Below the pieces are notes generated by a model. The model was not told the origin of the DNA and ran no database searches. It saw nothing but the letters and a program-made list of their open reading frames with translations. A program made the translations under genes and the position numbers. This document shows positions 43,639-54,140 of a stretch of DNA of 64,000 nt, in pieces; within the stretch, counting starts at the first letter, position 1; each line of letters begins with the position of its first letter. The DNA comes from Bombyx mori (lineage: Eukaryota; Arthropoda; Insecta; Lepidoptera; Bombycidae), in contig NC_085108.1 of the NCBI RefSeq assembly GCF_030269925.1, forward strand, positions 7,316,001 through 7,380,000, read 5' to 3'.

Positions 43639-44935
43639 GTCAGGTCATAAGTATTGTCACACAGTAAAAACTTTTCTTTTAGAATGCTGGCCACAAAAAA
43701 GTTTATTGAATTCGAATTTCGAATTGTTCATGAAAATAAAAATGTATACTTTTAGAATTTTACTCATTTTTAAATATGGAGTGGACGCTTAAAGAAGACC
43801 GTGTTGCAGTTATTGCGTTGCATCGTTGCGGTTACGCGCCAATTCAAATTTTTAACATACTGAAAAATTTGAATATAACCAAAAGATTCTTTATCGTACC
43901 ATCAAACGATACAATGAAGACTCTAGTGTAGATGACAGGTCAAGAAGTGGTCGCCCTCGGTCTGTTAGGACTCCAGCAGTGATAAAAGCTGTGAAGGCGC
44001 GAATTCAAAGAAATCCCAAACGTAAGCAGAAACTGTCGGCCCTTCAGATGGGGTTAAGCAGAACCACGGTGAAAAGGGTGTTAAATGAAGACTTAGGGCT
44101 TCGGGCATATCGAAGAAAAACAGGACATCGTTTGAATGCTCGTCTAATGGACCTGAGACTGAAGAGATGCCGCGCTTTGTTGAAGCGGTACGCGGGATAA
44201 AAATATCGGGAAATTCTTTTTTCGGATGAAAAAATTTTTACCGTAGAAGAGAGCTACAACAAACAAAATGATAAGGTGTACGCACACAGTAGTGAAAAAG
44301 CGAGCAACCGTTTTCCGCGTGTCCAACGAGGTCATTTTCCATCCTCGCTCATAGTATGGTTGGGAGTTTCTTATTGGGGCTTAACAGAGGTACATTTTTG
44401 TGAGAAAGGTGTAAAAACGAATGCAGTTGTGTATCAAAATACAGTCCTGACGAACCTTGTGGAACCTGTTTCTCATACCATGTTCAATAACAGGCACTGG
44501 GTATTCCAACAAGATTCGGCGCCAGCTCATAGAGCGAAGAGCACACAAGACTGGCTGGCGGCGCGGAAATCGACTTCATCCGGCACGAAGACTGGCCCTC
44601 CTCCAGTCCAGATTTGAATCCGTTAGATTACAAGATATGGCAACACTTGGAGAAAAAGGCGTGCTCAAAGCCTCATCCCAATTTGGAGTCACTCAAGACA
44701 TCCTTGATTAAGGCAGCCGCCGATATTGACATGGACCTCGTTCGTGCTGCGATAGACGACTGGCCGCGCAGATTGAAGGCCTGTATTCAAAATCACGGAG
44801 GTCATTTTGAATAAACTTTAGTGTCATAAGAATCTATGTTTTGTTAAGTTCATTTTGGTATATAAATGGTTACATAATGAATAAACTTGTTTTAATTATT
44901 TTACATTAAACATGTGACAGAATTTATGACCTGAC
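43639..44935 (+). mobile_element. maT/Bmmar1-type mariner element (1.3 kb)
   Basis: Terminal inverted repeats GTCAGGTCATAAGTATTGTC (left) and complement GTCAGGTCATAAATTCTGTC (right), flanked by TA on both sides (43637-43638, 44936-44937). Contains one decayed transposase. The length and DD37D-type spacing fit the basal mariner lineage (maT) described from silkworm. Confidence 0.88.
43776..44814 (+). pseudogene. mariner transposase, broken
   Basis: Starts ATG (43776) with MEWTLKEDRVAVIALHRCGY, an N-terminal helix-turn-helix. A frameshift before about 43895 leads to SGRPRSVRTP, followed by the second HTH (LSRTTVKRVLNEDLGLRAYR). An in-frame TAA at 44198 precedes the first catalytic Asp (FSDEKIF). 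The second Asp is in QQDSAPAH, and a second frameshift near 44567 precedes NPLDYKIW with the third Asp. Counting across that frameshift gives about 37 residues between the last two Asp, hence DD37D. Ends TAA at 44812. It cannot make an active enzyme as it stands. Confidence 0.85.
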
Positions 44936-44937
44936 TA

Positions 44938-45125
44938 GGTATATATTAGTATAGATATAGGGTACATTCACCAAAATAACATTTTTTACAATTTTTGTCT
45001 GTCTGTTCGTCTGTTTATCTGTTTTTTCCGGCTAATCTCTGGAACGGCTGGACCGATTTTGATGAGGCTTTCACTGATAGGTCGCTAATAATATAAGGAG
45101 TAACTTAGGCACTTTTTCACTTTTA
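44938..45125 (+). mobile_element. Helitron-like 5' fragment (tentative)
   Basis: CTAATCTCTGGAACGGCTGG and ACCGATTTTGATGAGGCTTT resemble Helitron 5' regions. No 3' end seen before the CR1-like tail. Confidence 0.4.
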
Positions 45126-45240
45126 AAGGTAGGTAGCGGCTCGGTTCTGCCCCTGGCATCGCTGAAGTCCATGGGCAACGGTAACCACTCACCATCAGGT
45201 GGGCCGTGTGCTCGTCTGCCTACAAGGGCAATAAAAAAAA
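45126..45240 (+). mobile_element. CR1-like LINE 3' tail fragment
   Basis: GGTAGGTAGCGGCTCGGTTC, GTAACCACTCACCATCAGGT, CTCGTCTGCCTACAAGGGCA and an A tail. Confidence 0.78.
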
Positions 45241-45598
45241 AACTCTGCGTATGAAAAAGTGTCGTCAAAATGCGACATGATCTCCCCATTGCCGGTACAG
45301 TCTATGAATTTGCCTGAAAGTAAATTAGACCCTAGATTCTATTCCCCCTTCCGTATCCAAGACCTCATGTTGGGGTACAATGTAATGAAGTCTGCGCGCC
45401 GACGTGTAGGTACGTATGTGTAAATAACTCATACAACTTGTTTTATTTTGAATTTTTAATGAGTTCTGTTATTCTCGTTTCGCTTAGTTGGTGCTGATCT
45501 GAGATTGGCAGCTTCGTTCTGTTTTGCGGCCAGGATATAGACAGCCATTTTGAATGGTCACTGCGGTCTTCGAATATTCGTTTATATCTAATTGTTTA

Positions 45599-45983
45599 TC
45601 TATACTAATATTATAAAGAGGAAAGATATGTTTGTTTGTTTGTATTGAATAGGCTCCGAAACTACTGAACCGATTTGAAAAAATCTTTCACTGTTTGAAA
45701 GCTACACTATTCCCGAGTGACATAGGCTATAATCTTTTTTGAAAAAAAAATTAGGGATCCCTATTAACACTCCAATAATGTAACCCAAGGTGTAAAAAAA
45801 TTACCTAAAATATTATTTACATCGCGTGCCCTGCGAAAACTATTGATGATATAATAAAATAATGTAGTACGACTTTGTAGAACAGCTATTATAGTTATGC
45901 AGCAGTAAGTGTTCTTTTATTTAAAAAATAAAACAATGCCGTTAAAATTTATGTTAAAGACCCGAGCCGGAACGGGCCGCTAG
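45599..45983 (+). mobile_element. Non-autonomous Helitron, family D (385 bp)
   Basis: Starts TCTATACTAATATTATAAAG and ends CCGGAACGGGCCGCTAG, between A and T. Contains ACTACTGAACCGATTTGAAA. Confidence 0.86.
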
Positions 45984-46066
45984 TCATAAATAAACACAGA
46001 AGTTTCACACAATCATTTTGTTTAATCCGCGCCGGTAGGTTAGGTCATCAATTGTCTCGTTTTGAA

Positions 46067-46098
46067 GTCGTCGCGGCCTAAAGGATAAGACGTCCGGT
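46067..46098 (+). mobile_element. Bm1 head tip fragment
   Basis: GTCGTCGCGGCCTAAAGGAT then AAGACGTCCGGT, the first 32 nt of the full SINE, with nothing further. Confidence 0.6.
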
Positions 46099-46199
46099 TT
46101 CTGAAGTATTTAATCATAACAATACTACATACGACATCAATCTCATAGAAAACTAAAGTGCGTACAAAGTTTATCCGCAACATTTTTTTTTTCAATTAC

Positions 46200-46907
46200 A
46201 TATATGTAACCTCTATACGATTAATCTTAAAAGAGGTTAATATGTTATAAAGATGACATAAATAGAATTTCGAATATTGAAACATTAGAACATTAGAAGG
46301 AACACTAGAAACATAAAAGCACTTTTGAAATATTAAAATATAAAAAGATATAAAAACAGTGGTGAAGCAATAGCTTTAAATGTTGTTTTATGATGTATTA
46401 TTTTATTTATATCAAAATACAGCTTAGTTTAGTAAAACTATAGCACAAATTGAGTTGCTCTTATAAAGAGAAACAATATTTAAAGCTATTGCTTCACCAC
46501 TGTTTTTATATCTTTTTATATTTTAATATTTCAAAAATGCTTTTATGTTTCTAATGTTCCATCAAATGTTCTAATGTTTCAATATTCGAAATTCTATTTT
46601 TGTCATCTTTATGTCATATTAACCTCTTTTAGGATTAATCGTATAGAGGTTACATATGAGTCATCTATTATCAAAGGTGGCAATCTGTGCATTTGATTGA
46701 TTTGAATATAATCGTCTCCTTCAAAGAATACGGTTCAAAACCTGCATTAAATAAAGGTTAATAGTTAACCTGTTATTTATCTAAGATGTCGTTCCGAAGA
46801 GTTTTGTGACTGCCAATGGAATACAAAGTCAATAATTCGTTTTTCTGATTTACCAATCATTGTCCAAAAGTCAGATTGCCGGCTTTGATAATAGTCGACT
46901 CATATAT
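46200..46907. mobile_element. Foldback element with a MITE inserted in its right end
   Basis: Arms of about 190 bp: left from ATATATGTAACCTCTATACG to GTGAAGCAATAGCTTTAAAT, right the complement ending GTATAGAGGTTACATA. The last bases (TATAT) continue only after MITE M1 copy 3 (46657-46902). The arms differ by small indels and substitutions. The loop is about 80 bp. No ORF. Confidence 0.82.
46657..46902. mobile_element. MITE family M1, copy 3 (246 bp), nested
   Basis: TGAGTCATCTATTATCAAAG / CTTTGATAATAGTCGACTCA ends, flanked by TA (46655-46656, 46903-46904). Lacks about 30 bp after GTGCATTTG compared with copies 1 and 2. Confidence 0.86.
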
Positions 46908-47185
46908 GCTTTGGCTTCTTGTCTTAAGATGTGTGGTGTAGAAACCGTAAACTTAATCAAAAATGTAATGCGAGCAAAGTCGGGGCTCAGAATTAGCGCT
47001 ATTATTATATTTCTCTGCTCACCCGTTTCCGGTCTAGTCCGTGAACTTTAAGTTGTATTATGCGAGTTATAATAGAATTAGTTTTTACAATACTGTCTCA
47101 CCTAGGCTTCGAGTGAACGCTAAAACTACGAACCTAAGACACGAAATATAAAATAATCGAAAAATAGAACGCAAAATGCGCAAAA

Positions 47186-47617
47186 GTCGTCGTGGCCTAA
47201 AGGATAAGATGTCTGGTGCATTTGTATCTAGCGATGCATCAGTGTTATAATTCCGCAGGCGGGTACCAATTTTTCTAATAAAATACGTACTTAACAAATG
47301 TTCACGATTGACTTCCATGGTGAAGGAATAACATCGTGTAATAAAAGTCAAACCCGCAAAATTATAAATTGCGCCAATTACTGGTGGTAGGACCTCTTGT
47401 GACTCTGCACGGGTAGGTACCACCATCCTGCCTATTTCTGCCGTGAAGCAGTAATGCGTAGTTTGAAGGGTGGGGCAGCCGTTGTAACTATACTGAGACC
47501 TTAGAACTCATATTTCAAGGTTTGTGGCGGCCTATGGGCTCCGGTAACCACTTTACACCAGGTGGGCTGTGAGCTCGTCCAGCCACCTAAGCAACAGAAA
47601 AAATAAAAAATAAAATA
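47186..47617 (+). mobile_element. Bm1 SINE, full length
   Basis: Head GTCGTCGTGGCCTAAAGGAT (A-box), a mutated B-box (GTTATAATTCCGCAGG), linker TGTTCACGATTGACTTCCAT, body ACTGGTGGTAGG to CCACCTAAGCAAC and an A-rich tail. Best plus-strand view of the whole element. Confidence 0.93.
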
Positions 47618-47756
47618 TGTATAATTTTCAAAAAATTTTTGCGTTCTGCACTCCTTCTCTATATTCTCTATAAGTGTGGGAAATTTCATAGTCCTCCGTC
47701 CGCGCAATTTTCGTAAAACGGGGTACTAAGTTTTTTCTTCACGTATTAATATATAG
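47618..47756 (-). mobile_element. Helitron family A, partial
   Basis: CTGCACTCCTTCTCTATATT, CTCCGTCCGCGCAATTTTCG and TTCACGTATTAATATATAGA: only the 5' third of the family, directly after the Bm1 tail. Confidence 0.78.
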
Positions 47757-48080
47757 ATAATTATAATAAAATATTTATTTCTTTCTCTTTTAATGGTATA
47801 ATACAAATTTTAATAATTTATTTCGTTAGCCTTTGAAAAATATATTTCCTAAAACGGTCTTAGCTCCAAAGTCGGACAAGTCTAACTATCAAGTTGAAAC
47901 ACGTCGTATTCAATTTCCCCGGTTATTGTCTGAGCGCGTCTGCCCTCTGATAGCGCGATGCTTTGTTATACTTTGGAATCGACGCGGCTTTATTACGAAA
48001 ACAGGCGGCAAAGAGCTCTCTGTGTGTCTCTGGGCGCCTTCCTAAAAGCAATTTTAAAACAATGCTAATTTACTAAATTA

Positions 48081-48347
48081 ACGGCCGTCTGGTGTAGTGG
48101 TAAGTGACATGGTCACTACACAAGGGGGTCGCGGGTTCGAATCCCGCCAAGTGAAGATATTTGTATGTTAAATATAAATGTCTTTTCCAGGGTTATGGAT
48201 GTATAATAAATATATGTATGTGTATAATAAAAATCTTACATTTATTTCCGTTATCTGGTACCTGTAACACAAGTTCTTTACGAACTTAGCACGGGACCAG
48301 TTAACGTGGCGTGATTGTTAGTAAATATTTATTTATTTATTTATTAT
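48081..48347 (+). mobile_element. tRNA-derived SINE (not Bm1), full length
   Basis: Head ACGGCCGTCTGGTGTAGTGG (A-box) and GGGTTCGAATCCCGCC (B-box). The body CTTTTCCAGGGTTATGGATG, GGTACCTGTAACACAAGTTC, CACGGGACCAGTTAACGTGG and (TATT)n end match 5572-5838 in reverse. Both polymerase III boxes look intact. Confidence 0.85.
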
Positions 48348-48404
48348 AGTCTTGACATAGTTGAAGTTTGTTTTACGGTTTAAATTCTCGTTTTTGCTGT
48401 CACA

Positions 48405-48692
48405 GATGATGACCGAGCTTTGATCGGTTTTTTTTTTGATAACGCCATCTTGGTTAGTTGCCCTCAATCAAGAAAAATAGTATTATTATTCGCCAATAGA
48501 TGTCGGGAAGAGTTGTTTATTGAAAACACGAATAAAACAACATTTTCTGAAAATAAATCGTAGCTAGATCGATTTATCGCCCCCGAAATCCCCTGTATAC
48601 TAAATTTTATGAAAATCGTTGGAGCCGTTTCCGAGATTCAGATTATATATATATATTAATATACAAGAATTGCTCGTTTAAAGGTATAAGAT
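48405..48692. repeat. Interspersed repeat E, copy 1
   Basis: GATGATGACCGAGCTTTGAT, TTCGCCAATAGATGTCGGGA, TAGATCGATTTATCGCCCCC, GAGCCGTTTCCGAGATTCAG, a TA-rich tract and GAATTGCTCGTTTAAAGG. Near-identical to 56753-57086. The hairpin CCGAGCTTTGCTCGG near one end and TC..-type other end hint at a Helitron, but CTRR is not clear. Confidence 0.7.
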
Positions 48693-48812
48693 TATTTTTA
48701 CTCTCATTATGTGTATTATTGGTTAAGTTTAATTTCTAGTTTTCGTGGCCGCAACTGAGCTGTGACTCTATATAGAATATTGCGCGAAATGCGATTTAAC
48801 TATTAAGAAAAG

Positions 48813-49060
48813 TTTTTTTTTTTTTGCTTACATGGGTGGACGAGCTCACAGCCCATCTGGTCTTAAGTGGTTACTCGAGCCCATAGACATCTACAACGTA
48901 AAGACGCCACCCACCTTGAGATATAAGTTGTAAGGTCTCAGTATAGTTACAACGGCTACCCCACCCTTCAAACCGAAACGCATTACTGCTTCACGACAGA
49001 AATAGGCGGGGTGGTGGTACCTACTCGTGCGGACTCACAAGAGGTCCTACAACCAGTAAA
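48813..49060 (-). mobile_element. Bm1 SINE body
   Basis: T-tract, GCTTACATGGGTGGACGAGC to GGTCCTACAACCAGTAA. Confidence 0.92.
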
Positions 49061-49465
49061 TTACCTGAATTTTTATAGTTCTAATATTAGTAATGAGTGT
49101 GCGCGCCGAGCCTCAGCTTGCGAGCTATGGGGAACACCTGTCAAGGCTTTATAATAAACAAGGACTCCACATCACCACGACTACTCTGCCAAGAGTTACC
49201 GACTATGATGATGATGAATAGTACACTTAGGTGGTTCGTCGAGAATGTTGCGAAATTTACCCTTGTAACCGCCATTTACTGCAATAAAACATAATTTAAA
49301 AGTGTACAATATTTTATACAACAATTAAAATATATGCGCTCCATTTATCAATATTTTTCTTACACTATCAATCGATTCTGAACTGTATTTTTGTGGCTAT
49401 ATAGTTCAAAATATATTACAAAGTTATGCGAACGATATTATAGAGAAGCGGTTCAATAAAATAGC
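49061..49465. other. Unassigned stretch
   Basis: No supported feature. Confidence 0.3.
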
Positions 49466-49470
49466 TTTAA

Positions 49471-49937
49471 GGCTTCGTCAAACAGAACGCGTACTTAGCG
49501 CTGCGTTTTAACGTCGCGCTCTTTCATGTCACACAAATTGACTAGATGAGCCCAACGCTCCTTGACGCAACGTAACATCCGCCAAATCATTATGCCTTTC
49601 GATAGCAGTGTGAAAATTTTAAAAGTATTAAGATGTCGACTGATTCAGATGTGGCATTGTATAAGCATGGGTATTTTCTAACTATTTATATCATTTTTTC
49701 GGGCATTATCTAGTATTTTAATACACATTCACTCGGACGCTAAAATAAAATTTGTAAAAAATTACAACGCCTGACGTCAAAGCGTCCTAACGCCGCGACA
49801 GAGCGCTGCGTACTTATAGCTCTGGGGCTCTGTTTGACGGTATGTTACCATAGTAGTACAACACATCTCGGCGTCATAGCGCGCCGTCAGTTTAGCGTTC
49901 TGACGCGCGCTAATTACGCGTTCTGTTTGAGGAAGGC
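49471..49937. mobile_element. TTAA/TTTAA-flanked MITE (467 bp)
   Basis: Left end GGCTTCGTCAAACAGAACGC and right complement GCCTTCCTCAAACAGAACGC, flanked by TTTAA on both sides (49466-49470, 49938-49942). The 4-bp core TTAA would fit piggyBac-type insertion. Interior is rich in GCGC/CGTC words. No ORF. Confidence 0.75.
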
Positions 49938-49942
49938 TTTAA

Positions 49943-50375
49943 GGATGAAAAGACAGTCAGATTCGGTTCGTTCACGAGAGCATTGGTTGCAAATTTGACG
50001 GAAAATTAAATGTCGTTTGCAGTCAACTATTCGCTCGGCTATCGTTATGCTTATCTGAATTGTAACAAAATTGGGTTTTTCGAAATACATTCTTAGATCT
50101 TGGCGATCGGTAACCAGATAAGACGCGCGTTGTTATTAGAATCCATCGTTAGAGACTTTACCCGTAGCACATAAGACGTGAGCCTACACTTGCTAAATTT
50201 AAAAGCTTTTTAAAAAATCGGTTGTCTGTAAAGTCGGTTTACTGAGGATAGTTGAACGTGACAACGTCATAAGAAAACACTGATGGATGGTTACATTTTT
50301 CAATTATCGTTGCTATAAACAATTGACACCACATTCACTTTTCACTGAACTTCATACTTGACGAAAACATGTAAA
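49943..50375. other. Unassigned stretch
   Basis: No supported feature. Confidence 0.3.
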
Positions 50376-50604
50376 TGTATTATTGTATAGCAGCTGTCCA
50401 CGCGGATGCATCGCTCACTCATGTAGGAGAGAGACAGATTATGTCGAACGCAGCCGAACGCGGAGGCCGATTGTGCCTCTTTGTCGCTCGTTGTGCGCTC
50501 TCGCTTGCACTTCAAGCCTTAAATGGAACGCCTCCTTGAGTCATGCTTCTTCGTGCGTGCAGCCGGCTCCATCGAATTATAAGACGTTGTCACGTCAAAA
50601 AACA
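50376..50604 (+). repeat. 225-bp block, direct repeat copy 1
   Basis: TATTATTGTATAGCAGCTGT ... GACGTTGTCACGTCAAAAAA, about 97% identical by eye to 51766-51989, same orientation. Clear differences are a 3-bp indel (GATTATGTCG vs GATGTCG) and a few substitutions. Confidence 0.85.
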
Positions 50605-50696
50605 CATTTTTAAATACGCTGTAACCATTTATGTAAATTAATTGTATTAATATAACCTAATTTAATAATTTATAAGCTATGTTTATAATAGGTTGC

Positions 50697-51060
50697 AAAT
50701 AACGTAAAAGCCGCCACCTACGTTCATATATAAGTTCTAAGGTCTCAGTTTTTACAGTACAACGGCTGCCCCACCCTTCAAACCGAAACGCATTACTGCT
50801 TCACGGCAGAAATAGGCGGGGCGGTGGTACCTACCCGTGCGGACTCACAAGACGCCCTACCACCAGTAATTACGCAAACTATAATTTTGAGGGTTAGATT
50901 TTTATTACACGATGCTATTCCTTCACCGTGGAAGTCAATCGTGAACATTTGTTATGTACGTATTTCATTGCTAAATTGGTACCCGCCTGCGGGATTCGAA
51001 CACCGGTGCATCGCTACATACGAATGCACCGGACGTCTTATCCTTTAGGCCACGACGACT
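50697..51060 (-). mobile_element. Bm1 SINE with complete head, 3' end missing
   Basis: Starts mid-body (AACGTAAAAGCCGCCACCTA) and runs through CCTACCACCAGTAATTACGC and the linker to a complete head: GCGGGATTCGAACACCGG.., CGTCTTATCCTTTAGGCC, ACGACGAC. Head-complete but tail-less, so not a simple 5'-truncated insertion. Confidence 0.9.
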
Positions 51061-51522
51061 TCAAATATATCTATCATATACCAACTATCGAACTTGGTAC
51101 TATACTTGTACATTCCACGTCCTTCGTATGTTAATAAACCTGCTTATTTTGTTTAGAGTGTCCAGCTGTCAAAATTCAATGTTATTGCGCCCCCAAGCTA
51201 TTTTAAATGCTCAAACAAATCCACGGTAGGCGATCCGAATGTCTTATATTGAGTTTGCTTCGCTGTTGTGGTGACATCTGTTGGCCAGAATTTGAATTAG
51301 GAAACGTGGTAACCATGATTTTAAAAAATACCCTTGCACGCTCATTTGTGTGAGGAAGACGAGAATAATAAGAGGCGTATACGAGCCCGTTAGGGAGAGA
51401 GAGATAGGGATAGGGCGAAAGAGAGGAAGAGGAATGTGGAGAGAGGGTTGTATTGCACACCAAAACACAATTAACATTGAAATATAGTCAAAGACAAGAC
51501 CGTCAACTGAGTTGGATATTTT

Positions 51523-51765
51523 TACTGATGGTAGGACCTCTTGTGAGTCCGCGCGGGTAAGTACCACCACCCTGCCTATTTCTGCCGTGAAGCAGTAATG
51601 CGTTTCGGTTTGAAGGTCGGGACAGCCGTTGTAACTATACTGAGACCTTAGAACTTATATCTCAAGGTGGGTGGCGCATTTACGTTGTAGATGTCTATGG
51701 GCTCCAGTAACCACTTAACACCAGGTGGGCTGTGAGCTCGTCCACCCATCTAAGCAATAAAAGTA
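51523..51765 (+). mobile_element. Bm1 SINE body
   Basis: ACTGATGGTAGGACCTCTTG to CATCTAAGCAATAAAAG, joined directly to copy 2 of the 225-bp block. Confidence 0.92.
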
Positions 51766-51989
51766 TTATTGTATAGCAGCTGTCCACGCGGATGCATCGC
51801 TCACTCAAGTAGGAGAGAGACAGATGTCGAACGCTGCCGAACGCGGAGGCCGATTGTGCCTCTTTGTCGCTCGTTGCGCGCTCTCGCTTGCACTTCAAGC
51901 CTTAAATGGAACGCCTCCTTGAGTCATGCTTCTTCGTGCGTGCAGCCGGCTCCATCGAATTATAAGACGTTGTCACGTCAAAAAAAAGG
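51766..51989 (+). repeat. 225-bp block, direct repeat copy 2
   Basis: Same sequence as 50376-50604. Both copies contain the GC-rich GAACGCGGAGGCCGATTGTG and GTGCGTGCAGCCGGCTCC. No ends that identify a transposon class. Confidence 0.85.
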
Positions 51990-52600
51990 TTAGTGACGTT
52001 TATAAAAAAGTTCACGGGCATCTTCCATGTTAATAATAAGTTAAGTAGTTTAATTGTTTAATGTTTATTGCATTATTTATAACACTGCAGTGTAAACTCA
52101 GCACATTTGTCTTGTGTAGTAGTGCGCACATGGCTTAAAATGTTGCAAGCCAGATTTTTCTTTTTTTACTTGTTGTAATTTTTTGTGTATATTTTTAGCG
52201 TGTAATGTGTATTATGTGCCTAATAAATAAGGGCAGCTTCGCAGTCCCGGACTAGTCCCACATACCCCGGGTGCCGAAAAAAAAAGGTGTCATAGGCGGT
52301 CTTATTGCTAAAAGCGGTCTTCCAAACATGCTTTTTTTATCTAGAGTAATTCTGATAAAGATACAGAAGTTATGACAGCAGTTTTATTTTTCAGTTTTTT
52401 TTTATGTTCAAGTACCTTCATGCTGAAGAACAAATAAAACTAGTTTTAAAGATAATTATTTAATGGTAATGGACGCCAATTAAAACAAAATCAATAAAAA
52501 AAATATCTATTTATTATTCAAATTCGAAACATTAAATTACAACACAAAGCCACAAGTGTCGGCTTATCATTTCCATGCCGACTTTAAACCGGCGGCACGT
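51990..52600. other. AT-rich non-coding stretch
   Basis: No supported feature. Confidence 0.3.
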
Positions 52601-52826
52601 TCGAGCACGACAAAAGTCTGCGGCGGAATGCGATATCGAGTTCGAAATTCAAATTAAATGGCTGACCGGAAACGTCGGACGTTTCCGTCATCCCCTTTCC
52701 GTTTCACGCTGCGCTCGGCTGCGGCGATAGTTTTGTACGCCCGCCCCAACGTGCGAGTTTGCTTTGTAAAGTTTGCTGATGTTGAATTGAATCTAGTTCC
52801 TAAAGACGGTGGTGAATGTTTTAAAT
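52601..52826. other. GC-rich, protein-like block with a perfect palindrome
   Basis: A perfect 21-nt palindrome (arms CGGAAACGTC / GACGTTTCCG, 52667-52687) sits in a GC-rich block open on both strands: plus ATG at 52658 (MADRKRRTFPSSPF), and minus with RAYKTIAAAERSVKRKGDDG ending TAA. Neither is recognised. Could be a first exon or an old retroelement scrap. Confidence 0.25.
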
Positions 52827-53207
52827 CGTCGTGGCCTAAAGGATAAGAAGTCCGGTGCATTCGTGTTGAGCGATGCAACGGTGTTCGAATCCCAGGCGGG
52901 TACCAATTTTTCTAATGAAATACGTACTTAACAAATGTTCACGATTGACTTCCACGGTGAAGGAATAGCATCACGTAATAAAATACAAACCCGCAAAATT
53001 ATAATTAGCGTAATTACTGGTGGTAGGACCTCTTCTGAGTCCGCACGGGTAAGTACTACCAACCTGCCTATTTCTGCCGTGAAGCAGTAATGCGTTTCGG
53101 CTTGAAGGGTGGGGCAGCCGTTGTAATTATACCTGAGACCTTCGAACTTATATCTCAAGGTAGGTAGCGCATTTACATTGTAGATATCTATATACATAAA
53201 AAAAAGA
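52827..53207 (+). mobile_element. Bm1 SINE with head, 3' part lost
   Basis: GTCGTGGCCTAAAGGATAAG, GTGTTCGAATCCCAGGCGGG, linker, ACTGGTGGTAGGACCTCTTC up to CATTGTAGATATCTAT, then an A-rich end. The last ~70 bp of the body are missing. Confidence 0.9.
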
Positions 53208-53639
53208 AATACCCATTTAATTCGTTGTTGGTAAATTTTACATTAAGCGCTTCATATCAGATGTAATCAGCTCACGGGTGATGTTAAGTGATATCCGGTG
53301 CCCTTGAACCTCACCACGTGCGTTAAGATGCAACTGGACTACAATGTCTTCTTATAGGCGTCACAAACACAAATTTTCCCTTTTCCAAGATTCTTGACAA
53401 ACACAAGATGGCTTCACAAAAGAAATGGATCAGGTAGGTGTCACCCGTGCTATTGTCGTGTTTATCTCATACCTCTCCCTCCGTGAATAGAAACCTTAAT
53501 ACGACAAAGCGAGATGACAACTTCGGCTACATACAATTTAACTGGGCGAAAATTAATCAAACTTCAGCGACACGTGTAATGCAGTCAAAGATTGTAACTT
53601 TAACCTGATTTCGTGAATACAATACGCGACGTGTGTCTG

Positions 53640-53760
53640 ACTGCGTGGAGCGGAACGTAACTCGATATCGTCCAATCAGACAAGTTCCCGCGTTTCCGAC
53701 ATGTTGTTCGCCAGTCATTTTGTGTTTTGACGTTAGCGGCTCTTACTATTTGTTGTCGTA
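53640..53760 (+). promoter_or_regulatory. Promoter-like words (tentative)
   Basis: TCCAATCAG (CCAAT-type) at about 53670 followed 50 nt later by GCCAGTCATTTTGTG in a GC-richer patch. No exon or donor found downstream before the foldback. Confidence 0.15.
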
Positions 53761-53784
53761 TTTTAAGCTTAATTGAAACTAAAA

Positions 53785-54140
53785 ATAAATAATAGTTTAA
53801 AAAGAAACTAACAAAATATGCTTTTATAGAAAATCCAACTAAAAATAGTTTCTTTTTTTAATAAATTTGAATTAAAAATAGTGTAAGAAAAAATGATTTT
53901 ATTATAAAAAAAGCGTGGGGTGCATGGCATCAGTAGTTATAAATATTTTATGAACAGATATGAGTAGAAGGGTCATTTTGATAATATCCTGAAAAGCACC
54001 TCACGCTTTATTACATTAAAATCATTTTTTCTTATACTATTTTTAATTCAAATTTATTAAAATTTATTTTCTATTTTTTAGTTGAATTTTCTATAAAAGC
54101 GCATTTTGTTAGTTTTTTTAAACAATTATTTATTATTCAT
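53785..54140. mobile_element. Foldback element F2 (about 355 bp)
   Basis: Arms of about 140-150 bp: left contains GAAACTAACAAAATATGCTT, TTATAGAAAATCCAACTAAA, GAATTAAAAATAGTGTAAGA and AAAAAGCGTG; right has the complements. Loop about 60 bp. One arm of the same family lies at 63821-63938. Confidence 0.78.

Noticed and set aside
50383..51993. Two similar ORFs that suggest a duplicated small gene
   Set aside because: Both derive from the 225-bp direct repeat. The 3-bp indel and changes show no coding constraint that I can see, and the frame has no start support.
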